DNA of 64,000 nucleotides, taken from the NCBI RefSeq assembly GCF_001571285.1, contig NZ_BCTM01000010.1:124001-188000 (forward strand), written 5' to 3'. This DNA is from Kluyvera cryocrescens NBRC 102467 (lineage in GTDB: Bacteria > Pseudomonadota > Gammaproteobacteria > Enterobacterales > Enterobacteriaceae). Under the pieces are notes generated by a model. That model searched no databases, had not been told where the DNA came from, and was given only the letters and a program-made list of their open reading frames with translations. The position numbers and the translations under genes were made by a program. Positions within the stretch are counted from its first letter, which is position 1; each line of letters starts with the position of its first letter. Shown piece after piece: positions 51,551-62,460 of this stretch.

Positions 51551-52915
51551 ATGAACGATTACAAAATGACGCCCGGTGAGTTGCGCGCCACCTGGGGTTT
51601 AGGAACCGTATTTTCTTTGCGTATGCTCGGCATGTTTATGGTTCTGCCGGTTCTGACCACATACGGCATGGCATTACAGGGCGCTAGCGAAGCGCTGATT
51701 GGCCTGGCCATCGGTATTTACGGCCTGGCGCAGGCGGTATTCCAAATTCCTTTTGGGCTGGTCTCCGACCGCATCGGTCGCAAGCCGTTAATTATCGGCG
51801 GGTTGGCCATTTTCGTTTTAGGTAGCGTCATTGCCGCTATGTCGGATTCGATCTGGGGCATTATTCTTGGCCGCGCGTTACAGGGCTCCGGCGCCATTGC
51901 CGCCGCGGTCATGGCGCTACTGTCCGATTTAACTCGCGAGCAAAACCGCACCAAAGCGATGGCGTTTATCGGCGTAAGCTTCGGCGTGACTTTTGCTATC
52001 GCCATGGTGCTGGGCCCGATTATTACCCATAAGCTGGGGCTGCACGCGCTGTTCTGGATGATTGCCGGGCTGGCCACGCTGGGGATTTTACTGACCATTC
52101 TGGTGGTACCGGACAGTAAAAATCACGTCCTCAACCGTGAGTCCGGGATGGTGAAAGGCTGCTTTAGCAAAGTCCTGATGGAGCCCCGGCTGCTAAAGCT
52201 CAACTTCGGCATTATGTGCCTGCATATTCTGCTGATGTCGACCTTCGTCGCACTGCCGGGCCAGCTAGAGGCCGCCGGTTTTCCGGCCGCTGAGCACTGG
52301 AAAATTTATCTGGTGACGATGTTGGTGTCGTTCATTTCGGTGGTGCCATTTATCATTTACGCCGAAGTGAAGCGCCGCATGAAGCGCGTCTTTGTACTGT
52401 GTATTTCTCTGCTGCTGATTGCTGAGATTGTCCTGTGGGGCTCCGGCAACGCCTTCTGGGAACTGGTTATCGGTGTCCAGATTTTCTTCCTCGCGTTCAA
52501 TCTGATGGAGGCGCTGCTGCCTTCGCTTATCAGTAAAGAGTCACCGGCGGGTTACAAAGGGACGGCGATGGGCATTTACTCCACCAGTCAGTTCCTCGGC
52601 GTTGCGATTGGCGGATCATTGGGCGGCTGGGTAGATGGCCTGTTTGATTCACAAACGGTGTTTCTTGCCGGCGCGCTGTTAGCCACCATTTGGCTATTGG
52701 TCTCAATGACCATGCAGGAGCCGCCTTACGTCAGCAGCCTGCGCATCGAGATCCCAAAAGATATCTCCGCCGACGATACGCTGCGTGAGCGTCTGCTGGC
52801 AACGAACGGCGTGAAAGAGGTGTTGGTGGTTGCTGAAGAACACTCAGCTTATGTGAAAATTGACAGTAAAGTGACCAATCGCTTCGAGGTTGAACAGGCG
52901 ATCGCCGCGCACTAA
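51551..52915 (+). CDS. yajR: MFS transporter YajR
   Basis: A 454-residue MFS permease, the same length as the E. coli protein of known structure. It has 12 spans with motif A (LVSDRIGRKPLII) and a cytosolic C-terminal YAM domain (RIEIPKDISADDTLRERLLA, then KEVLVVAEEHSAYVKIDSKV). Substrate is unknown; a drug:H+ antiporter role is proposed. The start is the ATG at 51551 with a GAGGTGG site. In E. coli it follows cyoE directly; here the nine-kilobase catabolic cluster separates them. Confidence 0.96.
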   Translation: MNDYKMTPGELRATWGLGTVFSLRMLGMFMVLPVLTTYGMALQGASEALIGLAIGIYGLAQAVFQIPFGLVSDRIGRKPLIIGGLAIFVLGSVIAAMSDSIWGIILGRALQGSGAIAAAVMALLSDLTREQNRTKAMAFIGVSFGVTFAIAMVLGPIITHKLGLHALFWMIAGLATLGILLTILVVPDSKNHVLNRESGMVKGCFSKVLMEPRLLKLNFGIMCLHILLMSTFVALPGQLEAAGFPAAEHWKIYLVTMLVSFISVVPFIIYAEVKRRMKRVFVLCISLLLIAEIVLWGSGNAFWELVIGVQIFFLAFNLMEALLPSLISKESPAGYKGTAMGIYSTSQFLGVAIGGSLGGWVDGLFDSQTVFLAGALLATIWLLVSMTMQEPPYVSSLRIEIPKDISADDTLRERLLATNGVKEVLVVAEEHSAYVKIDSKVTNRFEVEQAIAAH

Positions 52916-52956
52916 TTCAGACTGCCCGCAGGACAACGCGGGCAGCCTTGAGACAA

Positions 52957-53448
52957 TCAGTCGCGGAAGTTTTTGAACTGGAACGGCTGACCGAGATCGC
53001 CGCCGCGTACCAGCGCCATTGCGGACTGTAAATCATCGCGCGCCTTGCCGGTCACGCGGATCTCTTCGCCCTGAATCTGCGTCTGGACCTTCAGCTTGCT
53101 GTCTTTAATCAGCTTAACGATCTTCTTCTGAACCGCGCTCTCAATCCCCTGCTTCAACTTGGCTTCGACATACCAGGTTTTCCCGCTGTGGACGAAATCT
53201 TCCGGCACATCCAGCGACGTCCCTTCAATGCCGCGTTTAAGCAGCTTGGCGCGCAGAATATCCAGTAGCTGATTGACCTGGAAGTCAGATTCGCTCAGCA
53301 CCTTAATCGTCTTATTCGCATCGTTGAGTTCAAAAGTGGCTTCAACACCACGAAAATCAAAACGAGACTCGACTTCGCGGCTGGCGTTATCAACCGCGTT
53401 GCGTGCTTCCTGAAGATCGACTTCAGAGACAATATCGAAAGATGGCAT
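52957..53448 (-). CDS. yajQ: YajQ nucleotide-binding protein
   Basis: A 163-residue UPF0234 protein ([20 protein letters not shown] ... [20 protein letters not shown]) made of two ferredoxin-like halves. Homologues in Xanthomonas and Pseudomonas bind cyclic di-GMP and act with transcription factors; the role in enterics is less clear. The start was set at MPSFDIV by homology, 20 codons inside the longest frame. It is divergent from panE. Confidence 0.94.
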   Translation of the reverse strand: MPSFDIVSEVDLQEARNAVDNASREVESRFDFRGVEATFELNDANKTIKVLSESDFQVNQLLDILRAKLLKRGIEGTSLDVPEDFVHSGKTWYVEAKLKQGIESAVQKKIVKLIKDSKLKVQTQIQGEEIRVTGKARDDLQSAMALVRGGDLGQPFQFKNFRD

Positions 53449-53627
53449 CTTTTCCCCTCCCTTAGTTTCTTTTGCGTTGCATAATACCTGCAACGCGGCA
53501 TAACTCAACTTGTTATCCCCGGAAGCTGAGCTGATAGCGCTATACTCACACTACTCGCATCGCAGTCAGCGTGAAGTATGACATACCAGCAGCATCTGGT
53601 GTGGTCGGTAGAAGGTCAGGAGGATGT

Positions 53628-54539
53628 TTGAAAATCACGGTATTGGGATGTGGCGCGCTGGGTCAGCTATGGATGACGGCGCTCCACAAAAAAGGATTTG
53701 AAGTACAAGGCTGGTTACGCGTACCTCAGCCCTTCTGTAGCGTTAATCTGTTAGAGCTGGACGGCACTATTTTTAACCAGTCGCTCATCGCCAACGATCC
53801 CGACTTCCTGGCGCAAAGCGATCTGCTGCTCGTGACCCTGAAAGCCTGGCAAGTTTCCGACGCCGTCAGAAGTCTGGCGTCCCGTCTTCCGGTGACGACG
53901 CCGATTCTGCTGATTCACAATGGCATGGGCACGCTGAACGAGCTTAACGATCTCAAGCAGCCGATATTGCTGGGCGCCACCACGCAGGCCGCGCGCCGCG
54001 ACGGCAATGTGATTATCCACGTTGCCAACGGTACGACCCACATCGGTCCAGGCAAACGCTATGACCACGACTACAGCCAACTTGCGGAAACGCTGCAAGA
54101 GGTGCTGCCCGACGTTGCCTGGCACGACAGCATTCATTCTGCCATGTGGCGAAAGCTTGCCGTCAACTGCGTGATCAACCCGCTCACCGCGCTGATGGAT
54201 TGCAAAAACGGCGATTTACGCGACCATCAGGAAGACATTGCCCGCATCTGCGAAGAGGTGGCGATGACCATGACGCGGGAAGGATTTCATACCTCGCCGG
54301 AAAGTCTGTTATTTTATGTTAACCAGGTGATTGACCTGACAGCGGAAAATATCTCTTCCATGCTGCAGGACATCCGCGCACTTCGGCATACGGAAATCGA
54401 CTATATCACCGGCTTCCTGCTCAAACGCGCGCGGGCGCACGGCATTCCGGTGCCGGAAAATACCCGCCTGTATGAACTGGTTAAACGTAAGGAGAGTGAA
54501 TATGAGCGCGTCGGCACTGATTTGCCTCGCTCCTGGTAG
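53628..54539 (+). CDS. panE: 2-dehydropantoate 2-reductase (ketopantoate reductase)
   Basis: A 303-residue NADPH-dependent enzyme of pantothenate synthesis. The GxGxxG motif is at the very start ([14 protein letters not shown]), the catalytic Lys in [13 protein letters not shown], and the C-terminal [20 protein letters not shown] block binds ketopantoate. The start is TTG at 53628, five bases after an AGGAGG site. It gives exactly the E. coli length, and the upstream frame lacks homology. Overlaps yajL by 38 bases. Confidence 0.95.
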   Translation: MKITVLGCGALGQLWMTALHKKGFEVQGWLRVPQPFCSVNLLELDGTIFNQSLIANDPDFLAQSDLLLVTLKAWQVSDAVRSLASRLPVTTPILLIHNGMGTLNELNDLKQPILLGATTQAARRDGNVIIHVANGTTHIGPGKRYDHDYSQLAETLQEVLPDVAWHDSIHSAMWRKLAVNCVINPLTALMDCKNGDLRDHQEDIARICEEVAMTMTREGFHTSPESLLFYVNQVIDLTAENISSMLQDIRALRHTEIDYITGFLLKRARAHGIPVPENTRLYELVKRKESEYERVGTDLPRSW

Positions 54540-55095
54540 TGAAGAAATGGAAGCGGTCACCACGATAGATTTATTAGTGCGTGGCGGTATCCAGGTCACT
54601 ACCGCCAGCGTTGCCGGCGATGGCAATCTGACCATTACCTGCTCACGCGGCGTTAAGCTACTGGCCGATGCCCCGCTGGTTGAAGTGGCCGACGGTGATT
54701 TTGACATCATCATCCTGCCGGGCGGTATTAAAGGCGCTGAGTATTTCCGCGACAGCCCGCTGCTGGTCGAAACGGTGAGACAATTTCATCTCTCCGGGCG
54801 CATCGTCGCCGCCATTTGTGCGGCCGCCGCCACCGTACTGGTCCCGCACGATCTCTTCCCGATCGGGAATATGACCGGCTTCCCGGCGCTGAAGGATCAG
54901 ATTCCAGAAGGCCAGTGGCAGGATAAGCGCGTGGTCTGGGATCCGCGCGTTAACCTGCTCACCAGCCAAGGGCCGGGAACGGCTATCGATTTCGGTCTGA
55001 AGATTGTCGAGCTGCTGGTCGGGCGTGAAAAAGCCTATGAAATTTCCACACAGCTGGTGATGGCGGCGGGCATTTATAACCACTACGAAGCGTAG
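54502..55095 (+). CDS. yajL: DJ-1 family protein YajL
   Basis: A 197-residue DJ-1/PfpI-type protein. The reactive nucleophile-elbow Cys106 lies in [13 protein letters not shown], with the partner Glu in [11 protein letters not shown]. It acts as an oxidative-stress chaperone and has been reported to act on glyoxal adducts. The start inside the panE end has AAGGAG upstream, so translation is coupled to panE. Pairing with thiI on the other side is conserved. Confidence 0.95.
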   Translation: MSASALICLAPGSEEMEAVTTIDLLVRGGIQVTTASVAGDGNLTITCSRGVKLLADAPLVEVADGDFDIIILPGGIKGAEYFRDSPLLVETVRQFHLSGRIVAAICAAAATVLVPHDLFPIGNMTGFPALKDQIPEGQWQDKRVVWDPRVNLLTSQGPGTAIDFGLKIVELLVGREKAYEISTQLVMAAGIYNHYEA

Positions 55096-55114
55096 TTCTG
55101 CGCTCGCAGGCAAT

Positions 55115-55143
55115 AAAAAACCCGGCAATGCCGGGTTTTTTAT
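55115..55143. terminator. Bidirectional terminator between yajL and thiI
   Basis: AAAAAACCCGGC-AAT-GCCGGGTTTTTTA between convergent genes, 20 bases after the yajL stop. Confidence 0.93.
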
Positions 55144-55158
55144 TATGAAGATTTACGC

Positions 55159-56607
55159 TTACGGGCGGTAAACCTTCACGTTGGTGAAGCCCTGCTCGCG
55201 CAGATACAGCGCCTGCAGACGGCTCATCACGCCGCGTTCACACCACAGCAAATAGGTTTTGCTCTGGTCGAGATCGCCAAACTGCGTGCTCAGCTTGTAG
55301 AACGGCAGCGACGCTACTTCCACGCCTTCCACTTTCAGCGGCTTATCGTCCTGCTCATCCACCGAGCGGATATCCAGAATCACGTCGTTTTCAGCAAAAC
55401 CGCTCACGGTTTCCACTTCCACCACTTCCTGCTGGGTCTGCTGGGCGATATCACGGATGTCGACGTTGTTCGCTTCGGCAACCACTTTATCCAGAATGCT
55501 GAAGTCAAAGTTCGCTTCTTCGGCCTCGATTTTCGCCTTCACCGCTTTGATGGTTGGGCTTTTCGAGATAACACCGCAGTATTCCGGCATGGTACGAGCA
55601 AAATCTTCGGTGCCGATTTCGCGCGCCAGATCGATGATGTGCTCTTTATCGTGCGAGATCAGCGGACGCAGAATCAGGGTGTCAGAAACGTTGTCGATAA
55701 GACGCAGGTTGGTCAGCGTCTGGCTGGACACCTGACCCAGCGCTTCACCGGTGACCAGCGCCTGTACGCCGTAGCGTTCAGCGACCTGCGATGCCGCGCG
55801 AACCATCATGCGTTTGAGCACCACGCCCATCTGGCCGTCTTCCACTTTCTCGAGGATTTCGCCCACTACCGGCTCGAAGTTGATTGCCACAAAGCGCACG
55901 CGGTGAGAACTGCCAAAGCGGTTCCACAGATAATGAGCCACCTGACGTACGCCAATTTCATGCGCTGCACCGCCGAGGTTGAAGAAGCAGTAGTGCACGC
56001 GGCAGCCGCGACGCATCAGCATATAGCTGGAGACGCCGGAGTCGAACCCGCCCGAGATCAACGACAGTACGTCTTCCTGAGTACCAATCGGGAAACCACC
56101 GATGCCTTCATAGCGCCCTTTCACCAGCAGCAGGCGATCGTTTTCGATTTCGAGGTTAACCGTCACATCCGGGTTAGTCAGCTTCACGCGCGCCGTTTCG
56201 ATGTGCTGATTCAAACCGCCGCCAACGTAGCGTTCCACTTCGATAGAAGTGAACTCATGCTTACCGCGACGTTTAACGCGCACGCAGAAGGACTTGCCTT
56301 CCAGCGCTTCGCGCCACAGCGGCAGCGTCTGCTCAAAGATATTGTGCAATGAGGTAAATGGAACGTCTTCCACTTCCAGAATATGGTGAATACCTGGAAT
56401 ACGCGTCAGCGCGTCGCGGAGGATCAGGCGTTTGTCTTCATCTTTGGAACGCACTTCGATGTGATCCCAGTGACGAACAACGGCGAGCGTTTCATCGTGA
56501 TTTTTAAGAACGTTACGAATGTTCCCGGTTAAAATTTTAATAAAGCGCAAACGCACAGTTTGGCTTTTGATGGTGATTTCCGGGAACAATTTAATGATAA
56601 ACTTCAT
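55159..56607 (-). CDS. thiI: tRNA 4-thiouridine sulfurtransferase ThiI
   Basis: A 482-residue enzyme with an N-terminal ferredoxin-like/THUMP region (residues about 1-165), PP-loop [12 protein letters not shown], and a C-terminal rhodanese domain with the persulfide Cys in [12 protein letters not shown]. It makes 4-thiouridine in tRNA and supplies sulfur for the thiamine thiazole. The start [16 protein letters not shown] gives the E. coli length. It is divergent from xseB. Confidence 0.97.
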   Translation of the reverse strand: MKFIIKLFPEITIKSQTVRLRFIKILTGNIRNVLKNHDETLAVVRHWDHIEVRSKDEDKRLILRDALTRIPGIHHILEVEDVPFTSLHNIFEQTLPLWREALEGKSFCVRVKRRGKHEFTSIEVERYVGGGLNQHIETARVKLTNPDVTVNLEIENDRLLLVKGRYEGIGGFPIGTQEDVLSLISGGFDSGVSSYMLMRRGCRVHYCFFNLGGAAHEIGVRQVAHYLWNRFGSSHRVRFVAINFEPVVGEILEKVEDGQMGVVLKRMMVRAASQVAERYGVQALVTGEALGQVSSQTLTNLRLIDNVSDTLILRPLISHDKEHIIDLAREIGTEDFARTMPEYCGVISKSPTIKAVKAKIEAEEANFDFSILDKVVAEANNVDIRDIAQQTQQEVVEVETVSGFAENDVILDIRSVDEQDDKPLKVEGVEVASLPFYKLSTQFGDLDQSKTYLLWCERGVMSRLQALYLREQGFTNVKVYRP

Positions 56608-56806
56608 GGCGGCAATGGTTCGTTGGCAAGCCCGACGGGGCTTTAGGCAAAAAGATGTATCGCAGTGCACCGTTGTTACCGAGGGAGCCTGCGTCCAGGA
56701 CGCGAAGTATACCATCATCCCGCTTACCATTGCGTGTTATTTGCTTCACGCCCAGACTCCGTTACCATAGACGCAGTCGCGACATAACAAGAGCCAAAAA
56801 TTCACT

Positions 56807-57049
56807 ATGCCAAAGAAAAATGAAGCCCCGGCCAGTTTTGAAACCGCATTAACCGAGCTGGAGCAGATTGTTAACCGTCTAGAAAGCGGCTCTCTGCCGC
56901 TGGAAGAGGCGTTAAACGAATTTGAACGTGGCGTGCAGTTGGCACGTCAGGGGCAGACAAAACTGCAACAAGCGGAACAACGCGTGCAGATCCTGCTGGC
57001 CGATAACGAAGACGCACCTTTAACGCCTTTCACTCCGGACGCCGAATAA
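56807..57049 (+). CDS. xseB: Exonuclease VII small subunit
   Basis: An 80-residue helical subunit: [20 protein letters not shown], then [20 protein letters not shown] and [14 protein letters not shown]. It binds XseA in single-strand exonuclease VII. First gene of the xseB-ispA-dxs operon, with one base between its stop and the ispA start. Confidence 0.97.
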   Translation: MPKKNEAPASFETALTELEQIVNRLESGSLPLEEALNEFERGVQLARQGQTKLQQAEQRVQILLADNEDAPLTPFTPDAE

Positions 57050-57050
57050 A

Positions 57051-57950
57051 ATGGATTTCTCGCAACAGCTCAATGCCTGCGTAGAACAGGCAAACGACGC
57101 GCTGCGCCGTTTTATTGCTCCGCTGCCGTTTCAGAACACTCCTCTGGTTGAGGCCATGCAATATGGCGCATTATTAGGCGGTAAACGTCTGCGCCCGTTC
57201 CTGGTGTACGCCACCGGGAAAATGTTCGGCGTCAGCACCACCACGCTCGATGCGCCAGCCGCCGCAGTGGAGTGTATCCACGCCTATTCGCTGATGCATG
57301 ACGATTTACCGGCGATGGACGATGACGATCTGCGCCGCGGCCAGCCGACCTGCCACATCAAATTTGGCGAGGCGAGCGCAATTCTGGCCGGAGACGCGCT
57401 GCAAACGCTGGCGTTTTCTATACTCAGTGATGCACCGATGACGGAAGTCTCTGACCGCGCTCGCCTGGCGATGCTGTCTGAGCTGGCTACCGCCAGCGGC
57501 GTAGCCGGAATGTGCGGCGGCCAGGCGCTGGATCTGGAAGCCGAAGGGCAACAGGTTAATCTGGAAATGCTGGAGCGTATTCACCGCCATAAAACCGGCG
57601 CGCTGATTCGCGCCGCTGTCCGTCTGGGCGCGCTGAGCGCCGGTGAACAGGGGCGTAACGCGCTGCCATTGCTGGATAAGTACGCCGAAAGCATCGGCCT
57701 GGCGTTCCAGGTTCAGGATGACATTCTGGATGTGGTGGGCGATACTGCGACCCTCGGAAAACGCCAGGGTGCCGACCAGCAGCTCGGCAAGAGTACCTAT
57801 CCTGCATTACTGGGCCTTGAGCAAGCCCGGACAAAAGCCAGTGACCTTATTGCAGATGCCCGCCAGTCGTTAACGGAACTGGCCGCGCAGTCACTGGATA
57901 CCACAGCACTGGAAGCGCTAGCGAACTACATTATCCTGCGCGATAAATAA
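57051..57950 (+). CDS. ispA: Farnesyl diphosphate synthase
   Basis: A 299-residue trans-prenyltransferase that joins IPP with DMAPP/GPP to make FPP. The first Asp-rich motif is HDDLPAMDDDDLRRG and the second is QVQDDILDVVGD; GGKRLRPFLVYATG is the conserved lead-in. Length matches E. coli. Confidence 0.97.
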   Translation: MDFSQQLNACVEQANDALRRFIAPLPFQNTPLVEAMQYGALLGGKRLRPFLVYATGKMFGVSTTTLDAPAAAVECIHAYSLMHDDLPAMDDDDLRRGQPTCHIKFGEASAILAGDALQTLAFSILSDAPMTEVSDRARLAMLSELATASGVAGMCGGQALDLEAEGQQVNLEMLERIHRHKTGALIRAAVRLGALSAGEQGRNALPLLDKYAESIGLAFQVQDDILDVVGDTATLGKRQGADQQLGKSTYPALLGLEQARTKASDLIADARQSLTELAAQSLDTTALEALANYIILRDK

Positions 57951-57968
57951 ACAATAAATGAGTCTCCG

Positions 57969-59831
57969 ATGAGTTTTGATATTGCCAAATACCCGACACT
58001 GGCACTGGTCGATTCCACCCAGGAATTGCGCCTGTTGCCAAAAGAGAGCCTGCCGAAGCTATGTGACGAGCTACGTCGTTACCTGCTCGACAGCGTGAGC
58101 CGTTCCAGCGGACACTTTGCCTCCGGGCTTGGCACGGTGGAACTCACCGTGGCGCTGCATTATGTCTATAACACGCCGTTCGACCAGCTTATCTGGGACG
58201 TTGGTCACCAGGCCTATCCGCACAAAATTCTAACCGGGCGTCGCGACAAAATCGGCACCATCCGGCAGAAAGGCGGCCTGCACCCGTTCCCGTGGCGCGG
58301 CGAAAGCGAGTACGACGTGCTGAGCGTCGGCCACTCCTCAACCTCTATTTCAGCGGGTATCGGCATTGCCGTGGCGGCTGAAAAAGAGAATAAACAGCGT
58401 CGTACCGTCTGCGTCATTGGCGACGGTGCCATTACTGCCGGTATGGCGTTTGAAGCCATGAACCACGCGGGTGATATCAAGCCCGATATGCTGGTGGTGC
58501 TCAACGACAACGAAATGTCGATCTCGGAAAACGTCGGCGCGCTCAATAACCATCTGGCGCAGCTGCTTTCCGGCAAGCTCTACTCCTCCCTGCGTGAAGG
58601 CGGTAAGAAAGTCTTCTCCGGCGTTCCGCCGATTAAAGAGCTGCTCAAACGCACGGAAGAACACATCAAAGGCATGGTGGTGCCGGGTACGCTGTTTGAA
58701 GAGCTGGGTTTCAACTATATCGGGCCGGTTGACGGCCATGACGTGGTCGGGCTGGTCAATACGCTCAGGAACATGCGCGATCTGAAAGGCCCGCAGTTCC
58801 TGCACATTATGACCAAAAAAGGCCGTGGCTATGAGCCCGCCGAAAAAGATCCCATCACCTTCCACGCGGTGCCTAAATTCGATCATACCAGCGGTAAACT
58901 GCCGAAAAGCAGCGGTGGCCTGCCGTCGTATTCGAAAATCTTCGGCGACTGGCTGTGCGAAACTGCGGCCAAAGATGCCAAACTGATGGCGGTCACCCCA
59001 GCCATGCGTGAAGGCTCCGGCATGGTGGAGTTCTCCAAAAAATATCCCGACCAGTATTTCGATGTCGCGATCGCCGAACAGCACGCGGTGACCTTTGCCG
59101 CAGGTCTGGCGATTGGCGGCTATAAACCGATTGTGGCGATTTACTCGACCTTCCTGCAGCGTGCCTACGATCAGGTGATCCACGACGTCGCCATCCAGAA
59201 GCTGCCGGTGCTGTTTGCCATCGACCGCGCGGGTATCGTCGGCGCCGACGGGCAGACGCACCAGGGGGCATTCGATATCTCCTACCTGCGCTGCATCCCG
59301 GAAATGGTCATCATGACGCCAAGCGATGAGAACGAATGTCGCCAGATGCTGTACACCGGTTATCACTACGCTGATGGCCCATGCGCAGTGCGCTATCCAC
59401 GCGGTTGCGGCACGGGCGCTACGCTTGAGCCGTTGGCAAAACTGGCGCTGGGCAAAGGTGTCATCAAACGTGAAGGCGAGAAACTGGCGATTCTCAACTT
59501 TGGTACCCTGCTGGCGGATGCCGAGATCGTCGCCGATAAACTCAACGCCACGCTGGTCGATATGCGCTTTGCGAAGCCGCTTGATGAGACGCTGATCCTT
59601 GAGATGGCTGCGCGCCATGAATCGCTGGTGACGCTGGAAGAAAACGCCATTATTGGCGGTGCGGGCAGCGGCGTGAACGACGTGCTGATGGCGCATCGTA
59701 AACCGGTGCCTGTGCTGAATCTTGGCCTGCCTGACTTCTTCGTCCCACAGGGAACGCAGGAAGAGGCGCGCGCCGACCTCGGTCTCGACGCGGCAGGCAT
59801 TGAGGCGAAGATCGCGGCCTGGTTGGCATAA
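57969..59831 (+). CDS. dxs: 1-deoxy-D-xylulose-5-phosphate synthase
   Basis: A 620-residue thiamine-diphosphate enzyme, the entry point of the MEP isoprenoid pathway and a source of DXP for thiamine and pyridoxal. TPP motif [20 protein letters not shown] through [11 protein letters not shown]; second-domain signature [16 protein letters not shown] with the catalytic Glu. It follows ispA by 18 bases and matches the E. coli length. Confidence 0.98.
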   Translation: MSFDIAKYPTLALVDSTQELRLLPKESLPKLCDELRRYLLDSVSRSSGHFASGLGTVELTVALHYVYNTPFDQLIWDVGHQAYPHKILTGRRDKIGTIRQKGGLHPFPWRGESEYDVLSVGHSSTSISAGIGIAVAAEKENKQRRTVCVIGDGAITAGMAFEAMNHAGDIKPDMLVVLNDNEMSISENVGALNNHLAQLLSGKLYSSLREGGKKVFSGVPPIKELLKRTEEHIKGMVVPGTLFEELGFNYIGPVDGHDVVGLVNTLRNMRDLKGPQFLHIMTKKGRGYEPAEKDPITFHAVPKFDHTSGKLPKSSGGLPSYSKIFGDWLCETAAKDAKLMAVTPAMREGSGMVEFSKKYPDQYFDVAIAEQHAVTFAAGLAIGGYKPIVAIYSTFLQRAYDQVIHDVAIQKLPVLFAIDRAGIVGADGQTHQGAFDISYLRCIPEMVIMTPSDENECRQMLYTGYHYADGPCAVRYPRGCGTGATLEPLAKLALGKGVIKREGEKLAILNFGTLLADAEIVADKLNATLVDMRFAKPLDETLILEMAARHESLVTLEENAIIGGAGSGVNDVLMAHRKPVPVLNLGLPDFFVPQGTQEEARADLGLDAAGIEAKIAAWLA

Positions 59832-59894
59832 TCCCCCCTATCGCTCCTGCTATGCTTAAAGGTAAACCTCTTACCCGCTAGCAGGAGCTGAATC

Positions 59895-60869
59895 ATGCAA
59901 TACCATCTCTTAGGACAAACCGACCTCCGGGTTTCCCGCCTTTGCCTGGGCTGTATGACCTTCGGCGAACCGGACCGGGGCAAACACGCCTGGACGTTGC
60001 CGGAAGACAGCAGCCGTCCCATCATTCAGCGCGCCCTCGAAGGCGGCATCAATTTTTTCGACACCGCCAACAGCTATTCCGACGGCAGCAGCGAGGAGAT
60101 CGTTGGCCGGGCGCTGCGCGACTTCGCCCGGCGTGACGACGTCGTGGTGGCCACCAAGGTCTATCACCAGGTGGGCGATTTAGAAGAAGGCCTTTCACGC
60201 GCGCAGATTTTGCGTTCCATCGACGACAGCCTGCGCCGTCTTGGCATGGACTATGTCGACCTGCTGCAAATTCATCGTTGGGACTACCGCACGCCCATTG
60301 AAGAGACGCTGGAAACGCTGGACGAGGTGGTAAAATCGGGCAAAGCCCGCTTCATCGGCGCCTCTTCAATGCATGCCCGTCAGTTCGCCCACGCGCTGGC
60401 GCTGCAAAAAACCAACGGTTGGGCACCATTTGTCACCATGCAGGATCACTACAATTTGATTTATCGCGAAGAAGAGCGCGATATGCTGCCGCTGTGCGTC
60501 CAGGAAGGCGTGGCGGTGATCCCGTGGAGCCCGCTGGCGCGTGGCCGTTTGACCCGCCCTTGGGGGGAAACCACGGCGCGGCTGGTATCCGATGAGTTTG
60601 GTCAGACGCTCTACAGCACCACTGAAGACAACGATGAGCAAATTGCCGGGGAACTGGAGCGGGTTGCCGAAGAGATTGAAGCCAGCCGCGCGCAAACGGC
60701 GCTGGCGTGGTTGCTGAGTAAACCTGGAGTGGCAGCACCGATTATCGGGGCATCGCGTGAGGACCAGCTCGATGAGCTGTTAAACGCCGTCGATATTACG
60801 CTAACGCCGGAGCAGATTTCGGCAATGGAGTCACCGTATCAGGCGCATCCGGTGGTGGGATTTAAGTAA
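59895..60869 (+). CDS. yajO: Aldo/keto reductase YajO
   Basis: A 324-residue aldo/keto reductase. The catalytic tetrad is seen as Asp in FFDTANSYSDG, Tyr in NSYSDG, Lys in VVATKVYHQ and His in LLQIHRWDY. The NADPH-binding C-terminus is KPGVAAPIIGASREDQLDE. In E. coli it can form DXP from ribulose 5-phosphate and reduces various carbonyls. It is placed after dxs as in E. coli, with a 63-base gap. Confidence 0.93.
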   Translation: MQYHLLGQTDLRVSRLCLGCMTFGEPDRGKHAWTLPEDSSRPIIQRALEGGINFFDTANSYSDGSSEEIVGRALRDFARRDDVVVATKVYHQVGDLEEGLSRAQILRSIDDSLRRLGMDYVDLLQIHRWDYRTPIEETLETLDEVVKSGKARFIGASSMHARQFAHALALQKTNGWAPFVTMQDHYNLIYREEERDMLPLCVQEGVAVIPWSPLARGRLTRPWGETTARLVSDEFGQTLYSTTEDNDEQIAGELERVAEEIEASRAQTALAWLLSKPGVAAPIIGASREDQLDELLNAVDITLTPEQISAMESPYQAHPVVGFK

Positions 60870-60876
60870 CGGAGTT

Positions 60877-60917
60877 TCCCCCTAACCTTCTCCCTAATGG
60901 GCGCAAGGTTAGGGGGA
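60877..60917. repeat. Long perfect inverted repeat between yajO and pgpA
   Basis: Thirteen-base perfect arms TCCCCCTAACCTT (60877-60889) and AAGGTTAGGGGGA (60905-60917) around a 15-base loop, between convergent genes. There is no clean T-tract, so it is a candidate terminator or a REP-like mobile palindrome. Confidence 0.7.
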
Positions 60918-60929
60918 AGGGTCAACGCG

Positions 60930-61421
60930 TCACAGAATGTGATGCCCCACGACGTACAGGATCCCCGCCGAAATCACCCCAGCGACGATGTCATCGACCA
61001 TAATGCCCATGCCGCCGTGAATGTTGCGATCAAACCAGCGGATTGGCCACGGTTTCCACATATCCAGAATACGGAATACCACAAACCCGGCCAGCACCCA
61101 TTGCCAGCTGATGACCGGGATCGCCATTAAGGTTATCCACATGCCGATAAACTCATCCCACACGATGCTGCCGTGGTCATGGGTCTGCATGTCGCGCGCC
61201 GTGCGGCGGCAGATATAAACGCCGATACAGATGCCGAACATCACCACCAGCGAATAGATCTGCAGCGGTAAAAAGGTCAGCAAATACCAGAACGGAATAG
61301 AGGCAAGCGACCCCATCGTTCCCGGAACTATTGGGCTTAAACCGCTACCAAACCCAGTCGCCAGCAAGTGCCAGGGATTGCGTAAGTTTAGGCGGCTTTT
61401 TGCGATATCGTGCCTAGCCAA
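60930..61421 (-). CDS. pgpA: Phosphatidylglycerophosphatase A
   Basis: A 163-residue membrane phosphatase making phosphatidylglycerol. Conserved [24 protein letters not shown] and [14 protein letters not shown] carry the acidic catalytic residues. The start is unusual: the E. coli ATG position reads ACG, and the best candidate is TTG at 61421 with AAGGGG nine bases upstream. An ATG at 61463, 42 bases further into thiL, is the alternative. In both cases the gene overlaps the thiL end and is translationally coupled. Confidence 0.9.
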   Translation of the reverse strand: MARHDIAKSRLNLRNPWHLLATGFGSGLSPIVPGTMGSLASIPFWYLLTFLPLQIYSLVVMFGICIGVYICRRTARDMQTHDHGSIVWDEFIGMWITLMAIPVISWQWVLAGFVVFRILDMWKPWPIRWFDRNIHGGMGIMVDDIVAGVISAGILYVVGHHIL

Positions 61422-62385
61422 AGTGATCGTACCCCTTCCAGTCCAGCGTGACCGCCTTTCCATCTTGTGTAAAATTCAGCCCTTCCACATCGGCGCTAAT
61501 TTGCCCAATGCAGGTAAACGCCGTACCGAGCTGCCCCAGCGCCACTTCCAGCGCACCGCGGTTCAGTTCAGGAACGGTGAAGCACAGCTCATAATCCTCG
61601 CCGCCGGACAGCGCATAGCGGCACGCCTGCTCAGGTGCGACGTGGCGCATCATGGCCCCGGAGTACGGCAGCATATCCAGCTCGACCCGCGCCCCTACCC
61701 CACTGGCCTTCAGAATATGGCCCAGATCGGAAATCAGCCCGTCGGAGAGATCGATAGCCGAGCTGGCGAGATCGCGCAGCGCCTGCCCTTGCAGCACGCG
61801 CGGCGTCGGGCGCAAATGGCGCTGGCGCAGATAGGCAGCATCTTCCGGCGCATCGATCGTCAGTTGATTCAACAGCAGAGCCAGCCCGGCGGCGCTGTCG
61901 CCAGGCGTCCCGGTGACGTAAATCCAGTCGCCCGGTTTCGCTCCTGAGCGCTTGAGCGCACGCCCCACCGGCACATAGCCGTGGATACTGAGCGTCATCG
62001 CCAGCGGGCCCTTGGTGGTGTCACCGCCAATCAGCTGCATATCGTAGTAGTTTAGCTGCTCAAACAGGCTATCGCTGAACGCCGCCAGCCAGTTTTCATC
62101 GACTGAAGGCAACGTCAACGCCAGCGTTAGCCATGCAGGATCGGCGCCCATTGCGGCCAGATCGCTGACGTTAACCGCCAGTGCTTTATAGGCCAAATCA
62201 GCCGGGTCGATATCAGGAAGGAAATGGTTACCCGCGACCAGCGTGTCGGTGCTGATTGCCAGAGTCTGTTTTTCGGGGATGTTGAGTAACGCGCAGTCGT
62301 CACCGATACCGGTTTCTACATCAAGACGGGCGTTTCGTACTCGGTCAAAATAACGGGCAATCAGGGAGAATTCGCCGCATGCCAT
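61414..62385 (-). CDS. thiL: Thiamine-monophosphate kinase
   Basis: A 323-residue ATP-dependent kinase converting thiamine phosphate to thiamine diphosphate. Family blocks: [12 protein letters not shown] at the Mg site, [51 protein letters not shown]. Stop TAG at 61414 lies within the start region of pgpA. It is 75 bases after nusB in the ribD-ribE-nusB-thiL-pgpA order. Confidence 0.97.
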   Translation of the reverse strand: MACGEFSLIARYFDRVRNARLDVETGIGDDCALLNIPEKQTLAISTDTLVAGNHFLPDIDPADLAYKALAVNVSDLAAMGADPAWLTLALTLPSVDENWLAAFSDSLFEQLNYYDMQLIGGDTTKGPLAMTLSIHGYVPVGRALKRSGAKPGDWIYVTGTPGDSAAGLALLLNQLTIDAPEDAAYLRQRHLRPTPRVLQGQALRDLASSAIDLSDGLISDLGHILKASGVGARVELDMLPYSGAMMRHVAPEQACRYALSGGEDYELCFTVPELNRGALEVALGQLGTAFTCIGQISADVEGLNFTQDGKAVTLDWKGYDHFG

Positions 62386-62460
62386 ACGTTATGCCTCAGC
62401 AGAAGGATAAAACAAGGCCGGGGAAAGCGAATACACAGCGCTCTCTCACCGGCCTACAGG

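Noticed and set aside
53560-53590. GCGTGAAGTATGAC upstream of panE, similar to the ERIC right end
   Set aside because: Only about 14 bases match and no palindromic core is present; at most a chance match or a tiny relic.
58350-59696. 448-residue open frame on the minus strand opposite dxs
   Set aside because: Mirror of dxs codon usage; the protein is Arg/His/Gln-rich without recognisable domains.
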